DNA from: Streptomyces sp. NBS 14/10
Lineage (GTDB): Bacteria > Actinomycetota > Actinomycetes > Streptomycetales > Streptomycetaceae
NCBI RefSeq assembly: GCF_002224125.1
Contig: NZ_NCSM01000004.1
Span: 302,130-366,129 of the forward strand
Length of the DNA: 64,000 nt
Reading direction: 5' to 3'
Below the pieces are notes generated by a model, which was given only the letters and a program-made list of their open reading frames with translations, had not been told where the DNA came from and ran no database searches. Both the position numbers and the translations under genes were made by a program. Positions 1-8,123 of the stretch are shown here, piece after piece (positions within the stretch are counted from its first letter, which is position 1; each line of letters begins with the position of its first letter).

Positions 1-773
1 TGCCGGGGGCCGGACACGACCACCCAGCCGGACCTGAACCCGGCCACCCGGTAGGCCTTGGACAGGCCGCTGAAGGTCAGGCACACCAGGTCGGGGGCGA
101 GGACGGCGGGGCTGTGATGGACCTCCCCGTCGTAGAGGATCTTGTCGTAGATCTCGTCGGAGAAGACCATCAGATGGTGGCGGCGCGCCAGGTCGAGGAT
201 GCCCTCCATGATCTCGCGCGGATAGACGGCCCCGGTGGGGTTGTTCGGGCTGATGATCACCACGGCCTTCGTACGGTCGGTGATCTTCGACGCCATGTCG
301 TCGAGGTCCGGGTACCAGTCGGCGGACTCGTCGCACACATAGTGCACGGGTTTGCCGCCCGCCAGCGCGGTGACCGCCGTCCACAGCGGGAAGTCGGGGG
401 CCGGGATGAGGATTTCGTCCCCGTCCTCGACCAGGGCCTGGACGGCCATGGACACCAGCTCGGACACGCCGTTGCCCAGGAAGACGTCGTCCACGCCGAG
501 GTCGTCCAGGCCGCGCTGCTGGTAGTGCTGGACCACGGCCCGGCGGGCGGGGAGGATGCCGCGCGAATCGCTGTAGCCATGGGCCTGCGGCAGCATCCGG
601 ATCATGTCCTGAAGGATTTCCTCCGGGGCCTCGAACCCGAACGCCGCCGGATTGCCCGTGTTGAGGCGCAGCACGCTGTGTCCGGCCTCCTCCAGCGCGT
701 TGGCCTGCTCGATCACCGGCCCCCGGATCTCGTAGCAGACCTCGCTGAGCTTGTTCGACTGCCGGAACTCCAT
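1..773 (-). CDS. PLP-dependent class I/II aminotransferase (3' part beyond window)
   Basis: Cytosolic pyridoxal-phosphate aminotransferase of the AlaA/aspartate-aminotransferase-like group, expected to transfer an amino group between an alanine- or aspartate-type amino acid and a 2-oxo acid. The gene reads leftward and leaves the window, so only the first 257 residues are seen. They include a GNGVSELVSMAVQAL segment near residue 100, an SPNNPTGAVYPRE cofactor-domain motif and, close to the edge, SGLSKAYRVAGFR, whose lysine is the expected Schiff-base residue. ATG at 773-771 is preceded by GGGAGG with a 7-base gap. It diverges from an HxlR-type regulator that may share its control region. The family is clear; the substrate is not. 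Confidence 0.9.
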   Translation of the reverse strand, partial: MEFRQSNKLSEVCYEIRGPVIEQANALEEAGHSVLRLNTGNPAAFGFEAPEEILQDMIRMLPQAHGYSDSRGILPARRAVVQHYQQRGLDDLGVDDVFLGNGVSELVSMAVQALVEDGDEILIPAPDFPLWTAVTALAGGKPVHYVCDESADWYPDLDDMASKITDRTKAVVIISPNNPTGAVYPREIMEGILDLARRHHLMVFSDEIYDKILYDGEVHHSPAVLAPDLVCLTFSGLSKAYRVAGFRSGWVVVSGPR

Positions 774-831
774 GTGGTGCCCTCCCGGTTCTCATCCGCC
801 TCATCAGCCGACGACGGCTTACTTTGTTCTA

Positions 832-878
832 CCAAGGTGCCACTTGGAAAGTCCAACTAAATGGCTAGACTGGGGCGC
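832..878 (+). promoter_or_regulatory. promoter and overlapping inverted repeat for the HxlR regulator
   Basis: CTTGGA (843-848), 17 bases, then TAGACT (866-871) matches a Streptomyces vegetative promoter. The predicted start point (877-879) falls on the ATG at 879, implying a leaderless transcript. A perfect inverted repeat, CCAAG-N6-CTTGG (832-847), covers the -35 hexamer, so binding there would block the promoter. Autorepression is inferred. Confidence 0.55.
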
Positions 879-1517
879 ATGCCACGCCGAAGCTATGACC
901 AGTACTGCGCGATCGCGCGGGCCCTCGATGCCGTCGGTGACCGGTGGACGCTGCTGATCGCGCGGGAGTTGCTGGCCGGCCCCCGCAGATACACCGACCT
1001 CCACACCGACCTGCCCGGGGTCAGCACGGACATGCTCGCCACCCGGCTGAAGGACATGGAGCGTGACGGCGTACTCGCCCGCCGGAAGCTGCCGCCGCCG
1101 GCGTCGGTCTCCGTCTACGAACTCACCCCCCACGGCCGCGCGCTGCTGCCCGTCCTCACCGCCCTCGCCGCCTGGGGCGCGCCCGCGCTGGCCGAACGGC
1201 AGCCCACCGACGCCATCCGGGCCCACTGGTTCGCCGTGCCGCTGCTCCATCGGCTCGGGCACCTCGCGGCGGGACATGAAGGGGTCGTCGATGTGGTGCT
1301 GGAGGAGGGCGGCTTCCATCTGGTGTTCGGCGCCGCCGAGTCGTCGTACGGGGACGGGCCCGCCGAGCGCGCGGACACCCGGCTCGTCGTGGACGCCGAC
1401 ACCTGCGTCGCCCTCGCCCAAGGCACGCTCACGGTCGCCGACGGCATCGCGGCCGGAGCCATCGAGCTGACCGGAGCGGGCCCGATCGCCGACGCGCTGC
1501 GCGGCGCCGGTTCCTGA
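879..1517 (+). CDS. HxlR-family winged-helix regulator with C-terminal extra domain
   Basis: DNA-binding transcription factor of the HxlR (MarR-like winged helix) family. Residues 1-100 carry the motif order of the family: YDQYCAIARALDAVGDRW, LLAGPRRYTDL, then LATRLKDMERDGVLARR as recognition helix and wing. Residues 110-212 form an added alpha/beta region like the SCP2-type tail seen on some actinobacterial HxlR proteins, possibly a ligand pocket. I chose ATG 879 over ATG 861 because the -10 box TAGACT lies at 866-871, so the 861 codon would precede the transcript. It diverges from the aminotransferase gene, a natural candidate target. The effector is unknown. Confidence 0.85.
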   Translation: MPRRSYDQYCAIARALDAVGDRWTLLIARELLAGPRRYTDLHTDLPGVSTDMLATRLKDMERDGVLARRKLPPPASVSVYELTPHGRALLPVLTALAAWGAPALAERQPTDAIRAHWFAVPLLHRLGHLAAGHEGVVDVVLEEGGFHLVFGAAESSYGDGPAERADTRLVVDADTCVALAQGTLTVADGIAAGAIELTGAGPIADALRGAGS

Positions 1518-1647
1518 GCGCCGCCGGTTCCTGACGGCGTATGACACGCATCACACACCCGGCCCGGAACTCGACGGCACCCGGATCCGACGACTGATGC
1601 GGTGCGGCCACCGCTGTACCGCGTAGTCCAGCGAACGGGAGCCGTCC

Positions 1648-3165
1648 ATGCCCGACCGAACGACCGCCGTCACCACGGACGACGGCTCGCCGACCACGGC
1701 CGCGGGGGCCGAGGGGGCCGCGGGGCCGCCTCCCGCGGCCGACACCCGTCCCCCGGGGAGGTCGGGGCGCAAGTGGTGGACGGGACTGCGTCCGCTGGTG
1801 CTGCGGCTGCACTTCTACGCGGGCGTGGTCGTCGCCCCGTTCCTGCTGGTCGCGGCGGTGACCGGGTTGCTGTACGCGGCGTCCTTCGAGGCCGAGAAGA
1901 TCGTCTACGACCATGAGCTGCGCGTCCCCGTCGGCGAGCGCGAACTCCCCGTCTCCCGGCAGATCGACGCGGCCCGCGCGGCCCACCCCGAGGGCACCAT
2001 CAGCGCGGTGCGGCCCTCCCCGGAGGCGGGCGCCACGACCCGGGTGCTGCTCTCCGGCGTCAAGGGTGTCGATCCGGATCACACCCTCGCCGTCTTTGTC
2101 GACCCGTACACCGGGAAGGTGCGCGGCGCATTGGAGCAGTACGGCTCCACCGGCGCACTGCCCCTGCGCACCTGGATCGACGAGCTCCACCGGGATCTGC
2201 ACCTCGGCGAGACCGGCCGTCTCTACAGCGAGTTCGCCGCCAGCTGGCTGTGGGTGATCACCGGTGGCGGGCTGGTGCTGTGGCTCGCCCGCCGGCGCAC
2301 CAAGCGCCGGCTGCGCGTCATCGCCCTGCCCGACCGCGCCGCCACCGGCCGCCGGCGGACCATGTCCTTCCATGGGGCGGTTGGTGTCTGGGCCGCGGTG
2401 GGCCTGTTCTTCCTGTCGGCCACGGGCCTGACCTGGTCCACCTACGCCGGCGCGAGCATCGAGGACCTGCGCTCCGCGATCGGCCAGACCACCCCGTCGG
2501 TCTCGGCCACGCTGGACGGGCGGGAGCAGGCCGGTGGCGAGCAGGCCGGTGGAGAGCACGCCGGCCACGGCTCCATGCCCGGCATGGACATGAGCGGTGA
2601 AGACCCGTCGTCCGCCCGCGATGTGGGCATCGACGCCGTACTGAAGGCCGCCCGGGCCGAGGGCCTGGGCAACCCGGTGGAGATCGTGCCGCCCGCCGAC
2701 GCGGACACCGCCTATGTGGTCCGGCAGATCCAGCGCAGCTGGCCGGAGAAACAGGACTCCGTCGCCGTCGACCCGGCCACCGGCGAGGTCACCGACGTAC
2801 TGCGGTTCGAGGACTACCCGGTGCTGGCCAAACTCACCCGATGGGGCATCGACGCACACACCGGAAACCTCTTCGGCCTGGTCAACCAGATCGCGCTGGG
2901 CGCCCTCGCGCTCGCGCTGATCTTCCTGATCCTGTGGGGCTACCGCATGTGGTGGCAGCGCGGCAGCGCCTCCGCGTTCGGCCGCCCCGTACCGCGCGGC
3001 GGCTGGCAACAGGTGCCGCCGTACGTCCTGGTGCCGCTGGCCGCGGCCGTCGCCGTGCTCGGCTACTTCGTCCCGCTGCTCGGCATCCCGCTCGCCGCCT
3101 TCTGGGCCCTGGACATCGTCCTGGGCGAGCTCGCCTACCGGCGTGGTCTGCGCACCTACCGATGA
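1648..3165 (+). CDS. PepSY-associated transmembrane protein
   Basis: Integral membrane protein of the PepSY_TM family (505 residues), a group often linked to iron or copper uptake/reduction, though the reaction is rarely shown. Membrane segments are visible near residues 54-77, 195-215, 245-265, 410-435 and 455-495. The long loops between them are PepSY-like, with a repeated pattern of the VDPYTGKV / VDPATGEV type. Residues about 303-318 form a His/Met-rich stretch (HAGHGSMPGMDMSGED) that looks like a copper-binding segment in an exposed loop. ATG 1648 has GGGAG six bases upstream. It stands alone, 130 bases after the HxlR gene and on the same strand. Family confident, metal link inferred. 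Confidence 0.85.
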   Translation: MPDRTTAVTTDDGSPTTAAGAEGAAGPPPAADTRPPGRSGRKWWTGLRPLVLRLHFYAGVVVAPFLLVAAVTGLLYAASFEAEKIVYDHELRVPVGERELPVSRQIDAARAAHPEGTISAVRPSPEAGATTRVLLSGVKGVDPDHTLAVFVDPYTGKVRGALEQYGSTGALPLRTWIDELHRDLHLGETGRLYSEFAASWLWVITGGGLVLWLARRRTKRRLRVIALPDRAATGRRRTMSFHGAVGVWAAVGLFFLSATGLTWSTYAGASIEDLRSAIGQTTPSVSATLDGREQAGGEQAGGEHAGHGSMPGMDMSGEDPSSARDVGIDAVLKAARAEGLGNPVEIVPPADADTAYVVRQIQRSWPEKQDSVAVDPATGEVTDVLRFEDYPVLAKLTRWGIDAHTGNLFGLVNQIALGALALALIFLILWGYRMWWQRGSASAFGRPVPRGGWQQVPPYVLVPLAAAVAVLGYFVPLLGIPLAAFWALDIVLGELAYRRGLRTYR

Positions 3166-3271
3166 GGCCCGCCATTTTTCTTCCTGTTTCCTCCTGACCG
3201 ATGAGTTCTCGCGGCCCGGCCGGTCTTAACACACACAGGTACCGGACCCCAGTCGGCAAGGAGAGCCCACC

Positions 3272-3742
3272 ATGCAAAAGATCACGACGTTCCTGTGGTT
3301 CGACGACCAGGCCGAGGAGGCGGCCCGCCACTACACGTCCATCTTCGACGACTCCCAGGTGGTGGACATCCAGCGCTACGGGGAGGCGGGGCCGGGGGAG
3401 CCGGGCTCGGTCATGACCGTCACCTTCGAGCTCGCCGGGCAGAGGTTCATCGCACTCAATGGCGGCCCCCACTTCACCTTCACCGAGGCCATCTCGCTCT
3501 CCGTCGACTGCGCTACGCAGGACGAGGTGGACGAGCTGTGGGCGCGGCTCGGCGACGGCGGGGAAGAGGGGCCCTGTGGCTGGCTGAAGGACAAGTACGG
3601 GCTGTCGTGGCAGATCGTGCCGAGCAAGCTGACCGAGCTGATGAGCGACCCCGACCCGGCCAAGTCGGCGCGTGTCACCAAGGCCATGCTCGGCATGAAG
3701 AAGATCGACATTCAGGGCTTGGTGGACGCCTACGAGCAGTGA
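3272..3742 (+). CDS. VOC-superfamily (PhnB-like) protein
   Basis: Small cytosolic protein of the vicinal-oxygen-chelate superfamily, PhnB / 3-demethylubiquinone methyltransferase-like branch, 156 residues, the usual single-unit length. It begins MQKITTFLWFDDQAEEAARHY, the typical first strand and helix, and carries the conserved GPHFTFTEAISLSVDC and WGARLGDGGEEG-type region followed by GLSWQIVP. The C-terminus (AMLGMKKIDIQGL) is also characteristic. AGGAG lies upstream of ATG 3272. These proteins fold like glyoxalases, but many have no known substrate, and no neighbour suggests one. A long hairpin with tandem repeats lies directly downstream. Confidence 0.9.
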   Translation: MQKITTFLWFDDQAEEAARHYTSIFDDSQVVDIQRYGEAGPGEPGSVMTVTFELAGQRFIALNGGPHFTFTEAISLSVDCATQDEVDELWARLGDGGEEGPCGWLKDKYGLSWQIVPSKLTELMSDPDPAKSARVTKAMLGMKKIDIQGLVDAYEQ

Positions 3743-3784
3743 TCCGAGCAGTATCCCGCCACGTGGGCCGCCGCGTGGACCGCG

Positions 3785-3825
3785 ACGTGGATATGGCCGC
3801 CGTCTCACGGCGGCCATATCCATGT
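3785..3825. terminator. 19-bp perfect-to-wobble hairpin, probable terminator
   Basis: An inverted repeat with arms 3785-3803 and 3807-3825 and a loop of only three bases (CTC). The arms contain GGATATGGCCGCCGT and its complement, with one G-T wobble near the base. It sits 43 bases after the VOC stop codon and is followed by no clear T-run, as is common for Streptomyces terminators. Its right arm is also the first unit of a tandem repeat. Confidence 0.6.
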
Positions 3826-3857
3826 GGCGGCCACATCCGCGTGGCGGCCACATTCGT
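3807..3857. repeat. three 17-bp tandem repeats
   Basis: Three head-to-tail units at 3807-3823, 3824-3840 and 3841-3857 share the core GGCGGCCAYATYC. Units 2 and 3 begin GTGGCGGCCACA and are nearly palindromic themselves. They lie in the 331-base gap between the VOC gene and the H1-like gene. The rest of the gap holds an inverted repeat CAACCGG-N13-CCGGTTG (3863-3889) and the H1-like gene's promoter region. Confidence 0.7.
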
Positions 3858-4035
3858 ATCGCCAACCGGTGTTCCATTGGGCCCGGTTGCACCTCTACGC
3901 TCGGCCTTGAGGGGATTCTGACACCCAGTCGGACATTCACACGCGTGGATACGCATGTGTTCGAAGTGGTGCGCAAGTGGATTCGATGGTGTTGTGTGGC
4001 GGTGTGGAGGGCACCGTACACATCTGAACACCAGG

Positions 4036-4052
4036 CATAATCGCAGCTGCGA
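4036..4052 (+). promoter_or_regulatory. possible -10 box and 12-bp palindrome before the H1-like gene
   Basis: CATAAT at 4036-4041 is a plausible -10 hexamer; no convincing -35 is visible. It abuts the perfect palindrome TCGCAGCTGCGA (4041-4052), placed about where transcription would begin, a position suited to a repressor. The start codon is 22 bases further on. Confidence 0.35.
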
Positions 4053-4073
4053 TGGGCGTAGAAAGGGTACGAA

Positions 4074-4808
4074 GTGGTGGTGAACGCATTGAGTGCGGAC
4101 AACAGTGTGGGATCGACGATCGAGGCGCTGGAGGCAGAGCGCCCTCGACTTGAGGAACAGCAGGAGGCTCTCAAGAAGGATTTGGAATCCGTCACCAAGC
4201 GACTGGAGGCGGTCAGCGGCGCGCTGAACAGCCTTCAAGCGCTCTCCAGCCTGCCGGTACCGCAGCAGGCGCCGGAGGAGCCGGTGGCCGAAACCGCGCC
4301 GCCGGCCGCGGAGCCGGTGGCCGAAGAAACCACGGCCACCGAGGCCACGGCGGCCGAGTCCGCCCCCGAGGCGGCACCGGAACCGGCCGCTGAGCCGGCC
4401 CCCGCCGCCGGGGCCACCGCCACCGCCACGCGGAAGGCCGCCATCGGCCGTCAGCGCAGCAAGGGCAAGGCCAAGGCACCCGCCGCCGCGCGGACTTCGA
4501 AGACCGCGGCCAAGAAGGCCACGGCCACCAAGAAGACGGCCAAGAAGGCCGCCGCGGCGCCCAAGACCGCGGCGCCCAAGGCTGCTGCGCCCAAGACCGA
4601 GCCGGCGGCTGAGCGCTCCGGCGGCCTCTCGGACAACGTGCTGGCCGCACTGCGCAAGGCGGGCCGTCCGCTGCGGGCCGCTGAGGTCAACGAGGCCCTG
4701 GGGCGCGACGAGACGCGGACGAACGTCAACTCCGTGCGTAACACTTTGGAGCGACTCCGCAAGGCGGACCGGGCCAAGAGCGCCGGGCGCGGCCTGTACG
4801 AGGCCTGA
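4074..4808 (+). CDS. histone-H1-like DNA-binding protein with coiled coil and winged-helix tail
   Basis: Probable nucleoid-associated or DNA-organising protein (244 residues) in four visible parts. Residues 15-60 are a coiled coil rich in Glu, Leu and Lys. Residues 65-118 are an acidic Ala/Pro/Glu linker. Residues 118-178 are a Lys/Ala-rich tract with KKATATKKTAKKA-type repeats like histone H1 tails. Residues 180-244 resemble a winged helix (LSDNVLAALRKAGRPLRAAEV, then SVRNTLERLRK). The Lys/Ala tract predicts non-specific DNA binding and the C-terminal fold may give specificity. The start is one of three consecutive in-frame GTG codons (4074, 4077, 4080) after GAAAGG; 4074 gives normal spacing. 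I recognise no characterised orthologue with certainty. Confidence 0.75.
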   Translation: MVVNALSADNSVGSTIEALEAERPRLEEQQEALKKDLESVTKRLEAVSGALNSLQALSSLPVPQQAPEEPVAETAPPAAEPVAEETTATEATAAESAPEAAPEPAAEPAPAAGATATATRKAAIGRQRSKGKAKAPAAARTSKTAAKKATATKKTAKKAAAAPKTAAPKAAAPKTEPAAERSGGLSDNVLAALRKAGRPLRAAEVNEALGRDETRTNVNSVRNTLERLRKADRAKSAGRGLYEA

Positions 4809-4883
4809 CCGAGGCCCAGGAGGTCGGCGCCTGACGGGCGGACACATCCAGCCCATCCACCGCCCGACAGGCGCCTCCTCGAA

Positions 4884-4974
4884 GCACCGCTGAGAACACC
4901 GGCCACCGGCCCCTCCCTGGTGCACCGCTGAGAAAACTGGCCCGCTCCTCGGCACGCGCCTGAGGAAGCCGGCC
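4884..4974. repeat. three imperfect direct repeats after the H1-like gene
   Basis: Copies at 4884-4904, 4922-4942 and 4952-4974 share GCACCGCTGAGAAMACYGGCC (third copy more divergent, GCACGCGCCTGAGGAAGCCGGCC). They fill most of the convergent gap between the H1-like gene and the glycosyltransferase stop codon. No terminator-grade hairpin was seen here. Confidence 0.5.
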
Positions 4975-6092
4975 TAATCGCCCGCCGCACGGTGGGCCGC
5001 TCCGGCCACCCGGCCGACCTCGGCCAGACAGGCCGCCGCGTCGCCGGTGAACAGGCGGCGCCCCGCGGCGATACGGCGGTCGCGTGCCGCGCCGGGCGCG
5101 GTGAGCGTGTCGAGCAGCCGTACGAGTTCCCCCGCGTCCCGCGCGTGGTCGCTCACACCCAGCGCCGCCATGTGGCGGACACCCTCCAGCCCATGGCCCG
5201 GGATGGGGCGATAGCCGACCACGGGCACCCCGGCGGCCAGCGCCTCCAGGGCGGTCTGCCCGGCGGCGTTGTCCACCACGGCCCGCGACGCGGCCAGCAG
5301 ACCGGGCAGGTCCGGCTCCCAGCCGATGGCCCACACCTCCGGCGACCGCGACAGTTCGCGGCGCAGCCGCTCGTTGCGGCCGCACAGCACCACCGGCAGA
5401 TACCCCGCCGAGGCCAGCAGCCGCGACGTGGCGGCCAGGCGGCTGCCGGTCCCCCACGCACCCGCCGTCAGCGCCACCGGAAGCTTCCCGGACGCGCGGG
5501 CCGCGAAGCGGCACCGCCAGTCGGCCGCCCCTGGGGCGGGGGCGAAGAAGCGACCGGCCACCACCGGACCAGTGGCCACCGCGGGCCGGCCCACGGCCCG
5601 CCGCACGGCGTCGGCCGCGTCGGCGGTGACGCACAGATGCAGATCGTTGCCCGGGTGCAGCCACTGCCGGTGCACCGCGAAGTCGGTGACGACGACGGCG
5701 CTGGGCACCGGCAGCGCCCCGCCCGCGCGGAGTCGGCCGGTGAGCTGGGCGGCGAGATGGAAGACGGGGACGACCACATCCGGCCGCCACCGCTCGACCA
5801 GGTCCAGCAGTCGGCGTTCGGCCAGTGCCGCCAGCGGGGCGCTGCCCGGCCGCGGGCCGGGGCCCGGGCGGAAGAACGCGGCGTAGATTCCCGCGTAGAG
5901 GACGGGGAGGTGGCGGATCGCCGCGCGGTATCCGGAGCGCAGCCCCGGGCCGATCCCGGCGGGCAGCAGGGCGAGGACATCGGTCCGGTCCACCCGGTGT
6001 CCCCGGGTGGTCAGGCGCCGCGCCAGCTCTCCGGCCACCGCGTCGTGACCGGAGCCCATGCTGGCGCTCACCACGAGGAAACGCCGGCTCAC
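4974..6092 (-). CDS. MGDG-synthase/MurG-like glycosyltransferase (GT28 type)
   Basis: Glycosyltransferase of the monogalactosyldiacylglycerol-synthase/MurG type (372 residues), predicted to move a sugar from a nucleotide-sugar to a lipid acceptor at the inner face of the membrane. The N-terminus carries the family loop SASMGSGHDAVAGELARRL (residues 9-27). The donor-binding half has LTAGAWGTGSR, VLCGRNERLRREL and, near the end, AAGQTALEALAAGVPVVGY followed by PGHGLEGVRHMAALG. GTG 6092 is chosen because GGGAG lies about seven bases upstream and the protein then begins directly at the first beta strand; the frame is open further upstream but without family similarity. It diverges from the SDR-transporter-deacetylase genes, with which it probably acts. 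Confidence 0.85.
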   Translation of the reverse strand: MSRRFLVVSASMGSGHDAVAGELARRLTTRGHRVDRTDVLALLPAGIGPGLRSGYRAAIRHLPVLYAGIYAAFFRPGPGPRPGSAPLAALAERRLLDLVERWRPDVVVPVFHLAAQLTGRLRAGGALPVPSAVVVTDFAVHRQWLHPGNDLHLCVTADAADAVRRAVGRPAVATGPVVAGRFFAPAPGAADWRCRFAARASGKLPVALTAGAWGTGSRLAATSRLLASAGYLPVVLCGRNERLRRELSRSPEVWAIGWEPDLPGLLAASRAVVDNAAGQTALEALAAGVPVVGYRPIPGHGLEGVRHMAALGVSDHARDAGELVRLLDTLTAPGAARDRRIAAGRRLFTGDAAACLAEVGRVAGAAHRAAGD

Positions 6093-6327
6093 CGGCGCTC
6101 CCGGGGCGGGCGCCCGGCGCGCTGGGCATCGGGTGGCGGATACGACGGAAACATCATCACCTCCGCTGGTGTGCACGGCTGACGTGTGGGGCGGGTGCGT
6201 GTGGTGCGGCGTCGTGTGTGCGTGGTGCGTGGTGGAGCTGGACGTGGCTAACTGGAGGTAACCGTTCCGCGTGTCGCCAAACCATACGGCGGCCGCGCGC
6301 CCCGGCCGGCCGTCACAGGGAGTCGCC

Positions 6328-7146
6328 ATGACCCGCCCCCTCCCGGACACAGGAACCCACCGTGGACCGGCCCGGGACGCGGAGAGCCCCGCTGCCGCGT
6401 GGCGCGGCGTCGCGCTGGTGACCGGTGCGTCCTCGGGCATCGGCGCCGCCGTCGCGGAGCGGTTGGCCGCCGAGGGCGGCTGGCGGCTGCTGATCAGCGG
6501 CCGCCACCAGGAGCGGCTGGACCGCGTGGCGGCCCGGACCTCGGCCACCGCCCTCCCCGCCGACCTGGCCACCGAGGAGGGAAGCGGCCAACTGGTCCGG
6601 GAGGCCTTCCACGTGGCCGGGCGGATCGACCTGCTCGTCGCCGGGGCGGGGGTCGGCTGGGCCGGGCCGTTCGGCTCGATGCCGCCCGCGGCCATCGACC
6701 AGGTGATCTCCGTCGACCTGCTCGCCGCCGTACGCCTCGCACGCCTGGTGCTGCCGCACATGCTGGCCGAACGGCGCGGCCATATCGTGCTCATCGGATC
6801 GGTCGCGGGCAGCGTGGGCGTCAAGGGCGAGGCGGTCTACTCCGCCGCCAAAGCGGCGCTCGGCACCTTCGCCGACGCCCTCCGCTACGAGCTCCACGGG
6901 TCCGGCGTACGGGTCACCCACGTCGTCCCGGGCGTGGTGGACACCCCGTTCTTCGCCCGCCGCGGCACCCCGTACACCCGCCGCCGGCCCCGCCCGCTGC
7001 CCCCGGCCACGGTCGCCGACGCGGTCTGGGACGCCGTCGCGCGAGGCCGCGACGAGGTCTACGTACCCGCCTGGCTGCGCCTGCCCGCGCTGGTCCGCAG
7101 CGCCGCCCCGGCGCTGTACCGCCGACTGGCGTCCCGTTTCGGGTGA
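6328..7146 (+). CDS. short-chain dehydrogenase/reductase
   Basis: Classical SDR oxidoreductase (272 residues), using NAD(P)H to reduce or oxidise a hydroxyl/keto group. It shows the cofactor motif TGASSGIG (residues 32-39), [10 protein letters not shown] in place of the usual NNAG motif, catalytic Ser158 (IGSVAGS), and Tyr171/Lys175 (VYSAAKAAL). The C-terminal half, with [13 protein letters not shown] and a basic tail, matches SDRs acting on lipids or small hydrophobic molecules, but no substrate can be named. ATG 6328 has AGGGAG upstream; an earlier in-frame start at 6271 lacks one. It is followed four bases later by the DMT transporter gene, so the two are surely co-transcribed. Confidence 0.88.
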   Translation: MTRPLPDTGTHRGPARDAESPAAAWRGVALVTGASSGIGAAVAERLAAEGGWRLLISGRHQERLDRVAARTSATALPADLATEEGSGQLVREAFHVAGRIDLLVAGAGVGWAGPFGSMPPAAIDQVISVDLLAAVRLARLVLPHMLAERRGHIVLIGSVAGSVGVKGEAVYSAAKAALGTFADALRYELHGSGVRVTHVVPGVVDTPFFARRGTPYTRRRPRPLPPATVADAVWDAVARGRDEVYVPAWLRLPALVRSAAPALYRRLASRFG

Positions 7147-7150
7147 CGCG

Positions 7151-8107
7151 GTGCACGACACGCTGACGGTCCTGCTGGCGTTGTTGTCCGCCCTGGCCAA
7201 CGGCGCGGCGTCGGTGCTGCAGCGACGCGCCGCGATGGAGCAGGAGCAGGAGCCGGAACCGGAACAGCGAGCGGGGCGGCGGGCCGGGCAGGCCCTGCTC
7301 CGGCTGGCCCGCCTGCTGCGCCGCCCGTTCTGGCTGGCCGGCGGGGCGGCGATGGTGGTGTCGGCGGTGGCCCAGGTGGGCGCGCTCGCAGTCGGGCGGC
7401 TCTCCGTCGTCCAGCCACTGCTGGTGACCGAACTGCTGTTCACCCTGGTGGTCGGCAGCCTGGTCTTCCGCCACCGCCCGGACGGCCGGACATGGCTGGC
7501 GTTCGTGACGCTCGCCGCCGGGCTGGCGATCTTCCTCGTGGCCGCCGACCCCTCGCACGGCCAGGGCACCGCGAAGAACGGCCGCTGGCTCCCGGTGGGG
7601 CTGCTGGCGGCGCTCGCCGTGGGTGTCCTGATCGCGGCGGCCCGCGCACTGCGCGGCCCCGCCCGCGCGGCCGTCCTGGGCTGCGCCACCGCGGCGTGTT
7701 TCGCCTGCACCGCGGCGCTGATCAAGGAGTTCACGGGGCGGTTCGCCGGCGGTGTGGCCGCCGTGTTCACCAGCTGGCCGCTCTACGCGGTGTGCGGCGT
7801 CGGGCTGCTGAGCTTCCTGCTGCTGCAGAGCACCCTGCGGGCCGGCACCCTCGCGGCGTCGCAACCCGCGCTCACCCTCGGTGACGCGCTGATGAGCATC
7901 GTGCTGGGCTGGGTGCTGTTCGGCGAGCGCATCGCCCTGGGGCCGCGCATCGTGCCCGAGGCGATCGGCGTCGCCCTGATGGCGGCCGGCATCGTCGGCC
8001 TGTCCCACTCACCCGCCGTCGCCGACGGCTGGGACACGGCCACCCGATCGCCCCCCGAGCACCCTGCCCGCACGGTACGCCGGACCGAAAGCGGCGGCGC
8101 GTCGTGA
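7151..8107 (+). CDS. DMT-superfamily (EamA-like) membrane transporter
   Basis: Multi-spanning membrane protein (318 residues) of the drug/metabolite transporter superfamily. About nine to ten hydrophobic segments are visible, from TLTVLLALLSALANGAA at the N-terminus to AIGVALMAAGIVGLS before a charged tail. The repeated two-half layout and segments such as QPLLVTELLFTLVVGSLVF and SQPALTLGDALMSIVLGWV are typical. An acidic/glutamine-rich loop (EQEQEPEPEQ) follows the first helix. GTG 7151 begins four bases after the SDR stop. Some members (ArnE/ArnF) flip lipid-linked sugars, and the adjacent glycosyltransferase and deacetylase make that role attractive here. This is inference from context. 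Confidence 0.8.
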   Translation: MHDTLTVLLALLSALANGAASVLQRRAAMEQEQEPEPEQRAGRRAGQALLRLARLLRRPFWLAGGAAMVVSAVAQVGALAVGRLSVVQPLLVTELLFTLVVGSLVFRHRPDGRTWLAFVTLAAGLAIFLVAADPSHGQGTAKNGRWLPVGLLAALAVGVLIAAARALRGPARAAVLGCATAACFACTAALIKEFTGRFAGGVAAVFTSWPLYAVCGVGLLSFLLLQSTLRAGTLAASQPALTLGDALMSIVLGWVLFGERIALGPRIVPEAIGVALMAAGIVGLSHSPAVADGWDTATRSPPEHPARTVRRTESGGAS

Positions 8108-8123
8108 CCGGGGCGGCGACCCG

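Noticed and set aside
6093..6824. N-terminal extension of the glycosyltransferase to about 616 residues
   Set aside because: The extra part overlaps the divergent SDR gene and has no family similarity; a ribosome site and the first conserved strand place the start at 6092.
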